Assembly: GCF_013488205.1 (NCBI RefSeq)
Contig: NZ_CP040908.1
Coordinates: forward strand, 3,528,501-3,592,500
Length of the DNA stretch: 64,000 nucleotides
DNA from: Empedobacter falsenii
GTDB lineage: Bacteria; Bacteroidota; Bacteroidia; Flavobacteriales; Weeksellaceae
Reading direction: 5' to 3'
Shown: one piece after another, positions 8,714 through 18,162 of the stretch
How positions within the stretch are numbered: position 1 is the first letter of the stretch
Layout: each line of letters starts with the position of its first letter
Made by a program: the position numbers and the translations under genes
The notes under the pieces: model-generated
What the model was told of the DNA's origin: nothing
Databases searched by the model: none
Seen by the model: the letters and a program-made list of their open reading frames with translations, nothing else

Positions 8714-10654
8714 TTGAATCCTTTTAACCAACACTTTAATGCTCCTAGATGGGTAGTATTAGTGCTAGACATACTTATAGTTTTCTTTAGCTATGTAATA
8801 ACCAATTTTATACTTAATAGTTTTCTAAATTCTTTTAGTTTAGAAAAATTATTATTTAAATTACCATTTGTTGTAGCAGCATATACTCTATGTTTCCTAT
8901 ACTTCAAAACATATAAGGGAATTGTAAAAAAAACGGGGTTAAAAGATGCTGAAAATGTTTTTGTTTCAAATACAACAGCTTTTCTGATTCTTTTCTTCAT
9001 CTCTTTTATCTATAGACAATTCATTGAATCTAATCTTTCGGAGAACACTCCTGTTTCATATGTTTTCAGAATGTCTTACTCTGTTATCTTTGTCCATTTA
9101 TTTATTTCAACAGTAATAATGGTTATTGCCAGATTATATTATAAATGGATTTACGATTATTTTTTTTCTAAAAATAAAGCTCAACAAAAAACATTGATTT
9201 ACGGAGCTGGAGATTCAGGATTAATCACTCGAGATATTTTACAAAACGATACTCAATTTAACTATAAAGTAGTAGGTTTTATTGATGACAAACCTTCTAA
9301 AATTGGAACGTTTATCGATGGCGCTAAAATTTATTCTATAAATGATGTTGATGATAAATTCATTGAACGAAATGATATTTCAGAAATCATTATTTCTATT
9401 CAAAATATTAAAACTAATGAGTTATTAAACCTTTCTAAATCTTTAGAAGATTTAAATGTTAATATTAAAATAATTCCTCCTATTTCTAATTGGATTGATG
9501 GTACATACAAGCCTGCTCAAATCAAACAATTAAAAATTGAAGATTTATTAGGGCGTGAATCAATTAAGTTGAAAAACCCTATTATTAATGAAAATGTACA
9601 AGGTAAGGTAATACTTGTTACTGGTGCTGCAGGTTCTATAGGAAGTGAAATTTCAAGGCAACTTGCTATGATGGACTTTGCTCAACTAATTTTGATTGAT
9701 CAGGCAGAATCGGCTCTATATGATGTTCAACAGTCTTTAAAAAATGAAATTTCTGAAGAAAAACAAAATAGAATAGATTATATCGTTTCGAGTGTAAGAG
9801 ATCGAAAAAGGATGTTAAGCCTCTTTGATAAATATCATCCGCAAATTATTTTTCATGCAGCTGCATATAAACATGTTCCGTTGATGGAAAAATTTCCTTA
9901 TGAGGCAATCAACACAAATATTTATGGAACAAAAATAATTGCTGATTTTGCAAATGAATTTGGCGCAGAAAAATTTGTAATGGTTTCTACTGATAAAGCA
10001 GTAAATCCTACAAACGTAATGGGCGCAACTAAACGCGTAGCAGAAATCTATGTAAATTGTACTAATGCAGTTTCTAAAACAAACTACATTGTTACCCGAT
10101 TTGGTAATGTACTAGGGTCTAATGGCTCTGTAATTCCTCTTTTTAAAAGACAATTGGAAAATGGTGGTCCCTTAACAGTAACTCATCCTGATATTACACG
10201 TTTTTTTATGACAATACCAGAAGCGTGTCAGTTAGTGCTTGAAGCAGCAATAATGGGAAAAGGTGGCGAGATTTTTGTATTTGATATGGGTGAGTCAATG
10301 AAAATTATTGATCTTGCAAAAAGAATGATTAGACTTAGTGGATTTAAATATCCTGAGGAAATTGATATAAAAATTGTAGGTTTACGCCCAGGCGAAAAAA
10401 TTTATGAAGAATTATTGGCCAATGATGAAAATACAGTTAAAACACATCATGAAAAAATAATGATTGCTAAAGTAAATACTTCAAAATGTCAAGATAATAA
10501 AAAGTTGATTGAAGAACTATGTTTAATGTCTTCAACGATAGAAAAACATGAGCAAGTCATGCATTTAGTAGCTAAAATAAAAGAGATTGTACCTGAATTT
10601 AAATCTCAAAACTCCGAATTTGAAAAACTTGATAACTTAATTTATGAAAAATAA
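8714..10654 (+). CDS. Membrane UDP-N-acetylhexosamine 4,6-dehydratase (CapD/WbpM/PglF type)
   Basis: Converts UDP-GlcNAc-type sugars into 4-keto-6-deoxy intermediates for capsule or O-glycan synthesis. The 646-residue protein has about four N-terminal membrane helices (residues 10-150), a first Rossmann fold (IYGAGDSGLITRDIL, about 160-175) and the catalytic short-chain dehydrogenase domain starting VILVTGAAGSIGSEISRQL (about 300). The catalytic lysine is in MGATK (about 435-439), with Met in place of the usual Tyr, the SMK arrangement known for WbpM-like large dehydratases. The start is TTG at 8714: an in-frame stop lies at 8699-8701 and no ATG precedes conserved sequence. The wza-like gene overlaps its end by 11 bp. 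Confidence 0.92.
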   Translation: MNPFNQHFNAPRWVVLVLDILIVFFSYVITNFILNSFLNSFSLEKLLFKLPFVVAAYTLCFLYFKTYKGIVKKTGLKDAENVFVSNTTAFLILFFISFIYRQFIESNLSENTPVSYVFRMSYSVIFVHLFISTVIMVIARLYYKWIYDYFFSKNKAQQKTLIYGAGDSGLITRDILQNDTQFNYKVVGFIDDKPSKIGTFIDGAKIYSINDVDDKFIERNDISEIIISIQNIKTNELLNLSKSLEDLNVNIKIIPPISNWIDGTYKPAQIKQLKIEDLLGRESIKLKNPIINENVQGKVILVTGAAGSIGSEISRQLAMMDFAQLILIDQAESALYDVQQSLKNEISEEKQNRIDYIVSSVRDRKRMLSLFDKYHPQIIFHAAAYKHVPLMEKFPYEAINTNIYGTKIIADFANEFGAEKFVMVSTDKAVNPTNVMGATKRVAEIYVNCTNAVSKTNYIVTRFGNVLGSNGSVIPLFKRQLENGGPLTVTHPDITRFFMTIPEACQLVLEAAIMGKGGEIFVFDMGESMKIIDLAKRMIRLSGFKYPEEIDIKIVGLRPGEKIYEELLANDENTVKTHHEKIMIAKVNTSKCQDNKKLIEELCLMSSTIEKHEQVMHLVAKIKEIVPEFKSQNSEFEKLDNLIYEK

Positions 10655-11405
10655 AATTTTTAATATACTATTTGTAATAGTTGTACTCACAATATCATCT
10701 TGTGCATCAAAAAAGGAATTAGTTTATTTAAGTGGAGACCAACAGTCTACTACAAATTTCGAACAGTATATCCCTAAAATTCAATCTTCTGACATATTAG
10801 CTATTAGTGTCAGCGCTGCTGATATAAAAGCTACAGAACCTTTTAATCAACAAAGTGTTTATCAAGTAAATTCTGGAATGCAAAATAATCCTTATGCAAA
10901 AGTGTATACTGTTGACGAAAATGGTTATATTAACTATCCTTTAATAGGTAATGTAAAAGTTGGAGGATTAACTAGAGCAGAAGCTGAAAACGAATTAAAA
11001 TCTAAGATATCAAAGTACATTGTAAATCCTGGTGTTAATATAAATTTCACAAATTTCAGAATCACTGTTTTAGGTGAAGTTGTTAGACCTGGTAATTTTA
11101 CAATTCCAAATGAAAGAGTAAGTATACTTGATGCATTAGGAATGGCAGGAGATTTAACAATTAATGGTGTAAGAAAAAATATTATGGTTATCCGTGAACA
11201 AAATGGACAAAAACAAACCTATAATGTCGATTTAACATCTAAAGAAATACTAAACTCCCCTGTTTACTATTTAGCACAAAATGATGTTGTTTATGTAGAA
11301 CCAAATAATGCAAAAATTTCATCATCTAAATTTACACCAAACTATTCTTTATGGATATCTGTTGCTGGTGTTATAATATCTGTAATTGCTGTTATTTCTA
11401 AATAA
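10644..11405 (+). CDS. Polysaccharide export outer-membrane lipoprotein (Wza-like)
   Basis: The 253-residue protein has a lipoprotein signal (lipobox ISSC, Cys about residue 20), a Poly_export domain (about 45-130, with VDENGYINYPLIGNVKVGGLTRAEAE) and a SLBB domain (about 130-210, with VLGEVVRPGNFTIPNERVS). A C-terminal hydrophobic segment (about 230-250) crosses the outer membrane in this family. It forms the export channel and docks with the Wzc-like kinase whose gene starts 2 bp after its stop. It overlaps the upstream dehydratase gene, so the three genes are one operon. Confidence 0.93.
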   Translation: MKNKIFNILFVIVVLTISSCASKKELVYLSGDQQSTTNFEQYIPKIQSSDILAISVSAADIKATEPFNQQSVYQVNSGMQNNPYAKVYTVDENGYINYPLIGNVKVGGLTRAEAENELKSKISKYIVNPGVNINFTNFRITVLGEVVRPGNFTIPNERVSILDALGMAGDLTINGVRKNIMVIREQNGQKQTYNVDLTSKEILNSPVYYLAQNDVVYVEPNNAKISSSKFTPNYSLWISVAGVIISVIAVISK

Positions 11406-11407
11406 AA

Positions 11408-13801
11408 ATGAGTAAAAATAAAAACAAAGTAGAAGACCAATACTTCGATGAGTCTGAAGAAACTATTAATATCAGGCAAATTTTAGAGCAATATTTATAC
11501 TATTGGAAATGGTTTGTTTTTGGAGTCATTATTTCTTTAATTATAGCCTTTTTATATGTTAAATATACACAAAAACAATATCAAGTTTCAGCTAAAATAT
11601 TATTGAACGAAAAAGAATCTTCAACAGGAGAATTAGCTGGTTTAATGGATCAAGCTATGCTTGGAGGTGGTTCTGGAGGAAGCGCTGAAGTTGGTGATCA
11701 AATTGATGTTTTAAAATCGAGAAGATTATTAACTAAAGTAATTCAAAAAAACAACTTTAATATACAATATTTTAGTGTTGGTCGTGTTGCAGAAATTCAA
11801 TTACAACAAGAAAAATCTCCCATAAAATTCATTTTATTAAATGAAAACGATAAAGCCAATGAAAGCTTAGACAATAATAGTTTTATTGTAAGTATATTAT
11901 CGAACACTAAATTTAAACTTGAAAATAAAAAAACAAGTGTTATAAAAGAATATTCTTTTGGACAAAAGATTACAGAAGACTTTGGAAGTTTTATAATTAG
12001 TCCAAATGGAAACTTAGGAAAACATATTGGTTTTGAATATCAAATTAATGTAAATTCTATTGATAGAATTGTTAATGCATATCAAAACTCATTGAGTATT
12101 TCTCCAAATACTGAGAAGAGTTCAAAAATTATTAATTTTTCTTTGGTTGGTCCTGTTCCAGATATATCTAAGAAGTTAATAAATGATCTTATTACAACTT
12201 ATAATGAAGATTTAGTAAGTGATAATCATAAATTAACAGAAGCTACCTCTAAATTTATTGATGATCGCCTACAAATTGTTACAAACGATTTACGTGGAGT
12301 TGATAAAAATCTTGAACGTTATAAAGTTCAAAATAATATTACAGATGTTACTTCAGAAGCGAATATCTTTTTAGAAAGTGCCGCAGATAACGAAAAGAAA
12401 CTTTTAGAATCATCTACTCAACTACAATTAGTTGACTATATGAACTCTGCTCTAAATTCTTCTAAGACTGATTTACTACCTTCTAATATTGGATTAGAAG
12501 ATAAATCTATCTCAGCAGAAATATCTTCATACAATGAATTAGTTCTCGCTAAAGAAGATATGTTAAAATCTGTAACAAAAGATCACCCTAACGCGATCAA
12601 ATTACAAGAGCAAATTAATGATGTAAAAAGAAACTTGAAGAATAGTTTGAGATTATATAGAAATAACACTCAAACAATGTTAAATTCTGTTCAATCTAAA
12701 CAAAATCAAATTGCGAGCAGAATTCAAAAAGTACCAAGTCAAGAACGTGGTTTTAGAGATATTTCTCGTCAACAGCAAATTGTTGAAGCTTTATATTTAT
12801 TCTTATTACAAAAACGTGAAGAGAACGAAATAAAAGCAGCTGCTACACCAGATAATATAAAAGTTATTGACTATGCTTATGATTCTAAGATTCCCGTTTC
12901 ACCTAAGAAAAGTATTATACTATTAGGAGCTCTAATTCTAGGATTAGTTATTCCATTTATATGTATATATATTTATAAATTATTGAATAATAATGTAAAC
13001 TCTAAAGAGGATGTTGAAGATGCAGTTGGAGCTCCAATTGCTGGACAAGTACCTAAAAGTGATATTTCTATTATCGAGCAAAATGATAATTCTAGTGTTG
13101 CTGAAGCTTTTAGAATTCTTAGAACAAACATGAATTTTTTACTTAAAAATTCAACAGATCCTCAGTCTATCTATATAACTTCTACTACAAGCGGAGAAGG
13201 TAAAACATTTATATCAACTAATTTAGCTCAAATATTAACAATGTCAGGTAAATCTGTTTTATTAATTGGAGCAGATATTAGAAGTCCTAAAGTTTTAGAT
13301 TATTTAGGAATTACTGATCAATACAGACACAAATATGGTGTTACAGAATATTTGATTTCAAATGATATTAATATTAGTGATATCATCATCAAAAATCCTG
13401 CTGATTACAAATTTGATGTTATTTATTCTGGACAAGTAGCTCCGAATCCATCAGAGCTATTGATGAACGGACGTTTTGATGATATTGTCAAATATGGAAA
13501 AGCAAACTATGATTATGTATTAATAGATACTGCGCCTGTTAGTTTAGTTACTGATACTTTATTAATTTCTGACAGTGCAGATATTACAATGTACGTTGTT
13601 CGTGCTAATTATTTAGACAAACGAATGTTGGCTATTCCTAAAGAATTATATCAAGATAACCGTCTTAAAAACATGGCAATGGTTGTTAACGATGTTGACT
13701 TTACAAAAGGATACGGATATGGGTACGGATATGGGTACGGATATGGTGAAAATCATAATAAAGGAAACTCTTTCTTTAGTAAACTATTCGGTAAAAAATA
13801 A
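11408..13801 (+). CDS. Polysaccharide chain-length regulator with tyrosine kinase domain (Wzc-like)
   Basis: The 797-residue inner-membrane protein drives capsule or exopolysaccharide polymer length and export. It has a Wzz domain with TM1 near residues 35-55, a long periplasmic coiled-coil segment (about 250-470), TM2 near 500-520 and a cytoplasmic BY-kinase domain with Walker A TSGEGKTFISTN (about 592-603), Walker A' LLIGADIRSPK and Walker B YVLIDTAP (about 700). The C-terminus has the expected tyrosine cluster, here an extreme run of six Gly-Tyr pairs, the sites of cyclic autophosphorylation. Walker A' has GAD where DAD is common. No glycosyltransferase follows in the window: a terminator closes the operon. 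Confidence 0.93.
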   Translation: MSKNKNKVEDQYFDESEETINIRQILEQYLYYWKWFVFGVIISLIIAFLYVKYTQKQYQVSAKILLNEKESSTGELAGLMDQAMLGGGSGGSAEVGDQIDVLKSRRLLTKVIQKNNFNIQYFSVGRVAEIQLQQEKSPIKFILLNENDKANESLDNNSFIVSILSNTKFKLENKKTSVIKEYSFGQKITEDFGSFIISPNGNLGKHIGFEYQINVNSIDRIVNAYQNSLSISPNTEKSSKIINFSLVGPVPDISKKLINDLITTYNEDLVSDNHKLTEATSKFIDDRLQIVTNDLRGVDKNLERYKVQNNITDVTSEANIFLESAADNEKKLLESSTQLQLVDYMNSALNSSKTDLLPSNIGLEDKSISAEISSYNELVLAKEDMLKSVTKDHPNAIKLQEQINDVKRNLKNSLRLYRNNTQTMLNSVQSKQNQIASRIQKVPSQERGFRDISRQQQIVEALYLFLLQKREENEIKAAATPDNIKVIDYAYDSKIPVSPKKSIILLGALILGLVIPFICIYIYKLLNNNVNSKEDVEDAVGAPIAGQVPKSDISIIEQNDNSSVAEAFRILRTNMNFLLKNSTDPQSIYITSTTSGEGKTFISTNLAQILTMSGKSVLLIGADIRSPKVLDYLGITDQYRHKYGVTEYLISNDINISDIIIKNPADYKFDVIYSGQVAPNPSELLMNGRFDDIVKYGKANYDYVLIDTAPVSLVTDTLLISDSADITMYVVRANYLDKRMLAIPKELYQDNRLKNMAMVVNDVDFTKGYGYGYGYGYGYGENHNKGNSFFSKLFGKK
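13709..13746 (+). repeat. 12-bp tandem repeat encoding the Gly-Tyr tail of the Wzc-like kinase
   Basis: Three imperfect copies of a GG(A/G)TACGGATAT unit in frame, encoding six Gly-Tyr pairs. Slipped-strand changes of one unit would add or remove two tyrosines without shifting frame. Confidence 0.8.
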
Positions 13802-13805
13802 AAAT

Positions 13806-13833
13806 AAAAGCCACTTCGAAAGAAGTGGCTTTT
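13806..13833. terminator. Bidirectional terminator between the kinase and methyltransferase genes
   Basis: 12-bp perfect stem AAAAGCCACTTC / GAAGTGGCTTTT with GAAA loop, followed by a T-rich tract, between convergent genes. The same 12-bp stem recurs after metG at 41375-41401. Confidence 0.88.
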
Positions 13834-13852
13834 ATTTTTATTATAATCTATC

Positions 13853-14626
13853 TTATTGTCTTTGCCTCACAGCTTCGTAAACACAAATCGCTGCTGCGTT
13901 ACTCACATTTAGCGAATCTACAAAACCTAACATCGGAATTTTAATCAACGAATCTGAATGATCAGCCCAAAAATCAGAAAGCCCTGTTGCTTCTGTTCCT
14001 AAAATAATGGCAGATGATTTTGTAAAATCAGTTTCGTATAAATTTTTCGTTTCATCTCTCAAAAATGTGGAAACAACTTGAATTGAATGAGATTTTAAAA
14101 ACTCTAAAACAGCCTCTTTACTCGCCGATGCAATTTGATTAGTAAACAATGTTCCAACCGAAGAACGAATCACATTCGGATTGAAAAAATCAACTGTTTC
14201 ATCACAAACAATTACAGCATCTACTTTTGCTCCATCTCCTGTTCGTAAAACTGCACCAAGATTTCCAGGCTTTTCTACCGCTTCCAAAACAACAACCAAT
14301 GCATTTTCTGGCAATTGTAAATCTGTCAATGTCGAAGATTTCGTTTTATAGACACCAATAATTCCACCTGTCGATTTTCTATACGCAAGCTTCTCAAAAA
14401 CTTGTTTGGTAATTGTAAATACTTTTACTTGTCCAAAATCTATTGATTTGTTATAAATATCTTCGCAAATATAAATTTCAACCGCTTCGTAACAACCTTT
14501 TACAGCTAATTCATTTTCTTGTGTTCCTTCCACAATAAATAAACCTTGATTTTTACGTTCTCTTGATTTTTCTTGCAATTTCAGCAAGTTTTTAATCCTT
14601 GGATTTTGAAGACTTTCTATTAACAT
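13853..14626 (-). CDS. TrmH/SpoU-family RNA 2'-O-methyltransferase
   Basis: The 257-residue protein has an N-terminal substrate-binding domain (about residues 1-90, IESLQNPRIKNLLKLQEKS, typical of RlmB-like enzymes) and a C-terminal SPOUT knot. The three SpoU motifs are N-LGAVLRTGDGAKVDAV (motif 1), ILGTEATGLSDFW (motif 2) and IPMLGFVDSLNVSNAAAI (motif 3). It methylates a ribose in rRNA or tRNA using SAM, but the target position cannot be read from sequence. It stands alone between two terminator or promoter regions and is convergent with the polysaccharide operon. Confidence 0.9.
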   Translation of the reverse strand: MLIESLQNPRIKNLLKLQEKSRERKNQGLFIVEGTQENELAVKGCYEAVEIYICEDIYNKSIDFGQVKVFTITKQVFEKLAYRKSTGGIIGVYKTKSSTLTDLQLPENALVVVLEAVEKPGNLGAVLRTGDGAKVDAVIVCDETVDFFNPNVIRSSVGTLFTNQIASASKEAVLEFLKSHSIQVVSTFLRDETKNLYETDFTKSSAIILGTEATGLSDFWADHSDSLIKIPMLGFVDSLNVSNAAAICVYEAVRQRQ

Positions 14627-14749
14627 TTTGCAAAATTAATTCTTTTTCAGTCAAAAAAATATAGAATTTTCATTTAACATTTTTTATCAGTTAAAAAACT
14701 CATTTTCAATCATATTTAATTTATATTCAGTATAAACTTATATTTTTTG

Positions 14750-14757
14750 TACCTTTG
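14750..14757 (+). promoter_or_regulatory. Likely promoter -7 box of the U32 peptidase operon
   Basis: TACCTTTG matches TAnnTTTG exactly, 23 bp before the ATG, in a T-rich spacer. Confidence 0.5.
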
Positions 14758-14780
14758 CACCTTAAAATCAGAATTTTCGT

Positions 14781-16073
14781 ATGACCAAAGATGGAAAAAT
14801 GGAGTTGATGGCTCCTGCTGGGAATTTCGAATCGTTACAAGCGGCTTTAGATAATGGAGCTGATTCTGTATATTTCGGAGTTGAGCAGTTGAATATGCGT
14901 GCGAGAGCATCAATAAACTTTACAATGGACGATTTACCAGAAATCGTAAAACGTTGTGAGGAAAAAGGTGTGCGTTCTTACCTTACTTTAAATACAATTA
15001 TATACGATCACGATTTATCTTTAATCAAAAACTTATTGGACAGAGCAAAAGAAGCTAATATTACGGCTGTTATTGCGATGGATCAATCGGTTATTGCCTA
15101 TGCAAGACAAATTGGGATTGAGATTCATATTTCGACACAAATTAACGTTACGAATATCGAAACAGTAAAATTCTATGCAATGTTTGCTGATACAATGGTA
15201 TTGTCGCGTGAATTGAGTTTGAAACAAGTGAAAAAGATTTGTGAACAAATTATTAAAGATGATGTTCGTGGACCAAGTGGAAATTTAGTTGAAATCGAAA
15301 TTTTCGGTCATGGAGCATTGTGTATGGCTGTTTCAGGTAAATGTTACTTGAGCTTACATTCTCACAATTCTTCTGCAAATCGTGGAGCTTGTAAACAAAA
15401 CTGTCGTAAAAAATATACCGTAATCGACCAAGAATCTGGTTTCGAAATCGAATTAGATAACGAATACATGATGTCGCCAAAAGACCTTTGTACAATGGAA
15501 TTTTTGGATGAAGTGGTTGATGCAGGTGTAAAAGTATTGAAAATTGAAGGTCGCGGACGTGCTCCAGAATACGTTGCAACTGTGATTCGTGCTTATAGAG
15601 AAGCGATTGATTCTATTGCGGATAAAACATATTCGAAAGAAAAAGTGGATTACTGGATGGGATTATTGCAAACTGTTTATAATCGTGGTTTTTGGTCTGG
15701 ATATTATTTAGGTCAAAAATTAGGAGAATGGTCTGCTGTTCCAGGTTCTATGGCAACTCAGAAAAAAGTTTACATCGGAAAAGGAGTTCATTTCTTCCCA
15801 AAACCAAGCATTGGTCAATTTGTAATTGATGCGTATGATTTGAAAGTTGGTGATTTGATTTTAGTAACAGGACCAACAACTGGAGCCAAAGAAATGGTGG
15901 TTACAGAAATGATGGTGGAAGATGTAAAATCTGATACAGCTAAAAAAGGTGATTCGATTACAATTCCGATGGAATTTAGAATTCGTCCTTCTGATAAATT
16001 ATACAAATTAGTAAAAGTAGAAGAGCCAGGAACACAACAAAATAGTGTTGAAGAAGGCGCTTATTCTCATTAA
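14781..16073 (+). CDS. Peptidase U32 family protein (TrhP/YegQ-like, tRNA U34 hydroxylation candidate)
   Basis: The 430-residue protein begins MELMAPAGNFESLQAALDNGADSVYFG after a short leader, the U32 TIM-barrel start. It carries the U32 signature E-IFGHGALCMAVSGKCYLS (about residues 173-191) plus Cys in GACKQNCRKKY, which together provide conserved cysteines. Relatives TrhP and RlhA act in prephenate-dependent tRNA or rRNA hydroxylation rather than proteolysis, so peptidase in the family name should not be taken literally. A single-cluster ferredoxin gene follows 13 bp later. I infer that it may supply electrons or an iron-sulfur cluster. Confidence 0.85.
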   Translation: MTKDGKMELMAPAGNFESLQAALDNGADSVYFGVEQLNMRARASINFTMDDLPEIVKRCEEKGVRSYLTLNTIIYDHDLSLIKNLLDRAKEANITAVIAMDQSVIAYARQIGIEIHISTQINVTNIETVKFYAMFADTMVLSRELSLKQVKKICEQIIKDDVRGPSGNLVEIEIFGHGALCMAVSGKCYLSLHSHNSSANRGACKQNCRKKYTVIDQESGFEIELDNEYMMSPKDLCTMEFLDEVVDAGVKVLKIEGRGRAPEYVATVIRAYREAIDSIADKTYSKEKVDYWMGLLQTVYNRGFWSGYYLGQKLGEWSAVPGSMATQKKVYIGKGVHFFPKPSIGQFVIDAYDLKVGDLILVTGPTTGAKEMVVTEMMVEDVKSDTAKKGDSITIPMEFRIRPSDKLYKLVKVEEPGTQQNSVEEGAYSH

Positions 16074-16086
16074 AAAATAGTTATCA

Positions 16087-16317
16087 ATGGTCATTATTAC
16101 GTTACAACGCGATAAATGCATCGGATGCAACTATTGTTATGAGTTAGCACCAGAACGATTCAGAATGTCAAAAAAAGATGGTAAATCTGTTTTATTAAAA
16201 GCGATTGATAAAAAAGGTTTCCATACGTTGAAAGATCCTGATCATTCTATCGCAGATAATTGCGAACGTGCTGCCAAAGCTTGCCCTGTAAATATTATTA
16301 CAGTAAAAGAAATATAG
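16087..16317 (+). CDS. Small 4Fe-4S ferredoxin
   Basis: The 76-residue protein has a C11-x2-C14-x2-C17 motif and a distal C66-P, the ligand pattern of one [4Fe-4S] cluster as in Bacillus-type ferredoxins, with an extra Cys at 59. It starts 13 bp after the U32 gene and ends at a strong terminator, so both are one transcription unit. Electron carrier function is well supported by the motif. The partner is inferred from the neighbour only. Confidence 0.88.
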   Translation: MVIITLQRDKCIGCNYCYELAPERFRMSKKDGKSVLLKAIDKKGFHTLKDPDHSIADNCERAAKACPVNIITVKEI

Positions 16318-16337
16318 ATTAAAACATTAGCTATATA

Positions 16338-16367
16338 AAAAGTCCATCAAAATTTTGATGGACTTTT
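16338..16367. terminator. Bidirectional terminator after the ferredoxin gene
   Basis: Perfect 15-bp inverted repeat running AAAAGTCCATCAAAA then its complement, between convergent genes. Confidence 0.85.
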
Positions 16368-16388
16368 GCTTTATGTAAAAAATAAATC

Positions 16389-17090
16389 TTAATTCATTTT
16401 TCCTTCCTTTTCCAATCTCTCTAATGCTTTTTCGTGAGCAGATTTTACATCATTTTTGATCTTTTTATCTTGGGTAGATTTTCTAATCTTTTCTGCATGA
16501 TAAGCCAAATCATCCAAAGTCATTTTATAACTCACATAAAACCCGCGATTATATCTTGAATACGACGCTAATCCCCAACCAGCAATTAATTGATTCTTAA
16601 TTTTTTTGGTTTGATATTCGTTCAAATAACGTTGAAGTTTTGGAGAAATTTCTTCTTTCACAATTGATTTTACAGAACCATTCATTCGGCTAAACCAATA
16701 TTTATTATCCAATTTTATATATGATTTTGCACCTAAAATGCTTTTAAAAGCAAGATCTCCAAGCAATAAAACCTTCTCAAATTCAGATTTTTCATTGGTC
16801 ATATAATCCCAATACATTTCAGAAGTCATTCCAACCATCGGACTTTTATCTATTGTTGCTTCATACAAATCTTTACCATTTTGATAAGCTGCTGCAACAT
16901 TTTTAAATTCGATTCCAAAATCATCACAAGCCTTCTGATAACCTGTAAAAGAACCCGAATATTTCTCGAAATTATCTATAAAAACTCTATAAATACAATA
17001 ATGTGAAATATCAATCAAAACTTTTTTAGAATCATCTAAAAAACCGTTTATCAACTGTATCGGAAAGTTATAATATTCGTAGGAACTCAT
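16389..17090 (-). CDS. Hypothetical protein, 233 aa
   Basis: I do not recognise this family. The protein is soluble, with no signal peptide, and is aromatic-rich in the N-terminal half (YEYYNFP, SHYCIYRVF, EMYWDYM). The C-terminal third is helical and highly charged, ending RLEKEGKMN. It is a single gene with its own ATG and convergent terminator. Confidence 0.7.
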   Translation of the reverse strand: MSSYEYYNFPIQLINGFLDDSKKVLIDISHYCIYRVFIDNFEKYSGSFTGYQKACDDFGIEFKNVAAAYQNGKDLYEATIDKSPMVGMTSEMYWDYMTNEKSEFEKVLLLGDLAFKSILGAKSYIKLDNKYWFSRMNGSVKSIVKEEISPKLQRYLNEYQTKKIKNQLIAGWGLASYSRYNRGFYVSYKMTLDDLAYHAEKIRKSTQDKKIKNDVKSAHEKALERLEKEGKMN

Positions 17091-17276
17091 AATTGTTTGA
17101 TTGTCTTAAATGTGGTGTTAATTCATCGACTAAGATAAGATAGTTTTTATTATTCTTAAAATGATAAGTATCAAAAAACTTCAAAATTTAATAGGTTAGA
17201 TTTTTAAAGGGGTAAAACTTCAATTCCTAATTTCTTCCTAAATCTTCTTTGTCCTTTGTCTCAAAATAATAAACAA

Positions 17277-18116
17277 ATGAAATTTTTCTTAACAATAATT
17301 ACAAGCACTTTCTTAACAATTACTACGATAGCTCAGACGAAAAATGATTCAATTATCACCATTCAACCTCAACAAAAAACATTAAAACCTAAAGTTGAAC
17401 ATGCAGAACCTCTCTATACAGATTTGATGCGTGATTTGGGCGCACGAAAAGGAGAAGCTGAGATAAATGTAGGATTTGGAGTTGCCTCGAAAAAAGGATA
17501 TAATGAATATAATGGTTTTATTGAGTATGAATGGGCTGTTGCAGATCGTTTGGGATTGGAGGTTGAAGTACCTTTTTCTTTTAATCACAAAAGCGATAAT
17601 AACGATGGCTCTATTTATGTTCTGAACAATAAAATTGAAGGTTTAAAATTAGCAACTCAATATACTTTTTTGGTAAATGAAAAACGAAAAATATCTTTGG
17701 CTGTAGCTTATGTTCATGAATTTGAGTTTAATAATTTTAAAGAATTAGGACATCAAGGTTCTGTATTTACCGGTATGAAAATGAATCCTGTTTTTATTGG
17801 AGCAAAGAATTTTAAAAATTTCAACACGTTAATCTATATAGGTCCTGTTTTTGAACATCATTATAAAGAGCAAAAAGTAGATGTTGGAGCAACTATAAAC
17901 GCAAGTATGATGTATGTTTTACCAAATTCGAAAAACTTTATTGGACTTGAAAATAATATGGATATTGATCGCGATGGATTTCATTATACTTTAAGACCTC
18001 AAATTAGATTGGCTATTCAACACAATTTAATGATTGGTTTGGTTACTGGAGTTCCTATCACCAAACATACCGGAACCAACCTTGATGTGATGACACGTAT
18101 TATTTGGGAACCTTAG
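17277..18116 (+). CDS. Predicted outer-membrane beta-barrel protein of the HAEPLYxDLxRDLGARKGE family
   Basis: The 279-residue protein has a cleavable signal peptide (MKFFLTIITSTFLTITTIAQ). It then carries the conserved HAEPLYTDLMRDLGARKGEA stretch, followed by alternating amphipathic strands with GFIEYEWAVADRLGLEVEVPF and a C-terminal strand ending in aromatic residues. I recognise the sequence pattern as a widespread Bacteroidota family without a known function. I start at ATG 17277; a TTG 21 bp upstream would add a non-signal-like leader. It ends next to the original tmRNA terminator and the left end of the integrated element. Confidence 0.8.
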   Translation: MKFFLTIITSTFLTITTIAQTKNDSIITIQPQQKTLKPKVEHAEPLYTDLMRDLGARKGEAEINVGFGVASKKGYNEYNGFIEYEWAVADRLGLEVEVPFSFNHKSDNNDGSIYVLNNKIEGLKLATQYTFLVNEKRKISLAVAYVHEFEFNNFKELGHQGSVFTGMKMNPVFIGAKNFKNFNTLIYIGPVFEHHYKEQKVDVGATINASMMYVLPNSKNFIGLENNMDIDRDGFHYTLRPQIRLAIQHNLMIGLVTGVPITKHTGTNLDVMTRIIWEP

Positions 18117-18130
18117 TTTTCTTAATAAAA

Positions 18131-18162
18131 AAACCTCCTTTAAAACTTTTTAAAGGAGGTTT
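18131..18162. terminator. Bidirectional terminator, probably the original tmRNA terminator
   Basis: 15-bp perfect stem AAACCTCCTTTAAAA / TTTTAAAGGAGGTTT with A and T runs. On the minus strand it directly follows the tmRNA 3'-end sequence duplicated at 18162-18179, so before the element arrived it ended ssrA. It also ends the barrel gene on the + strand. Confidence 0.85.
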
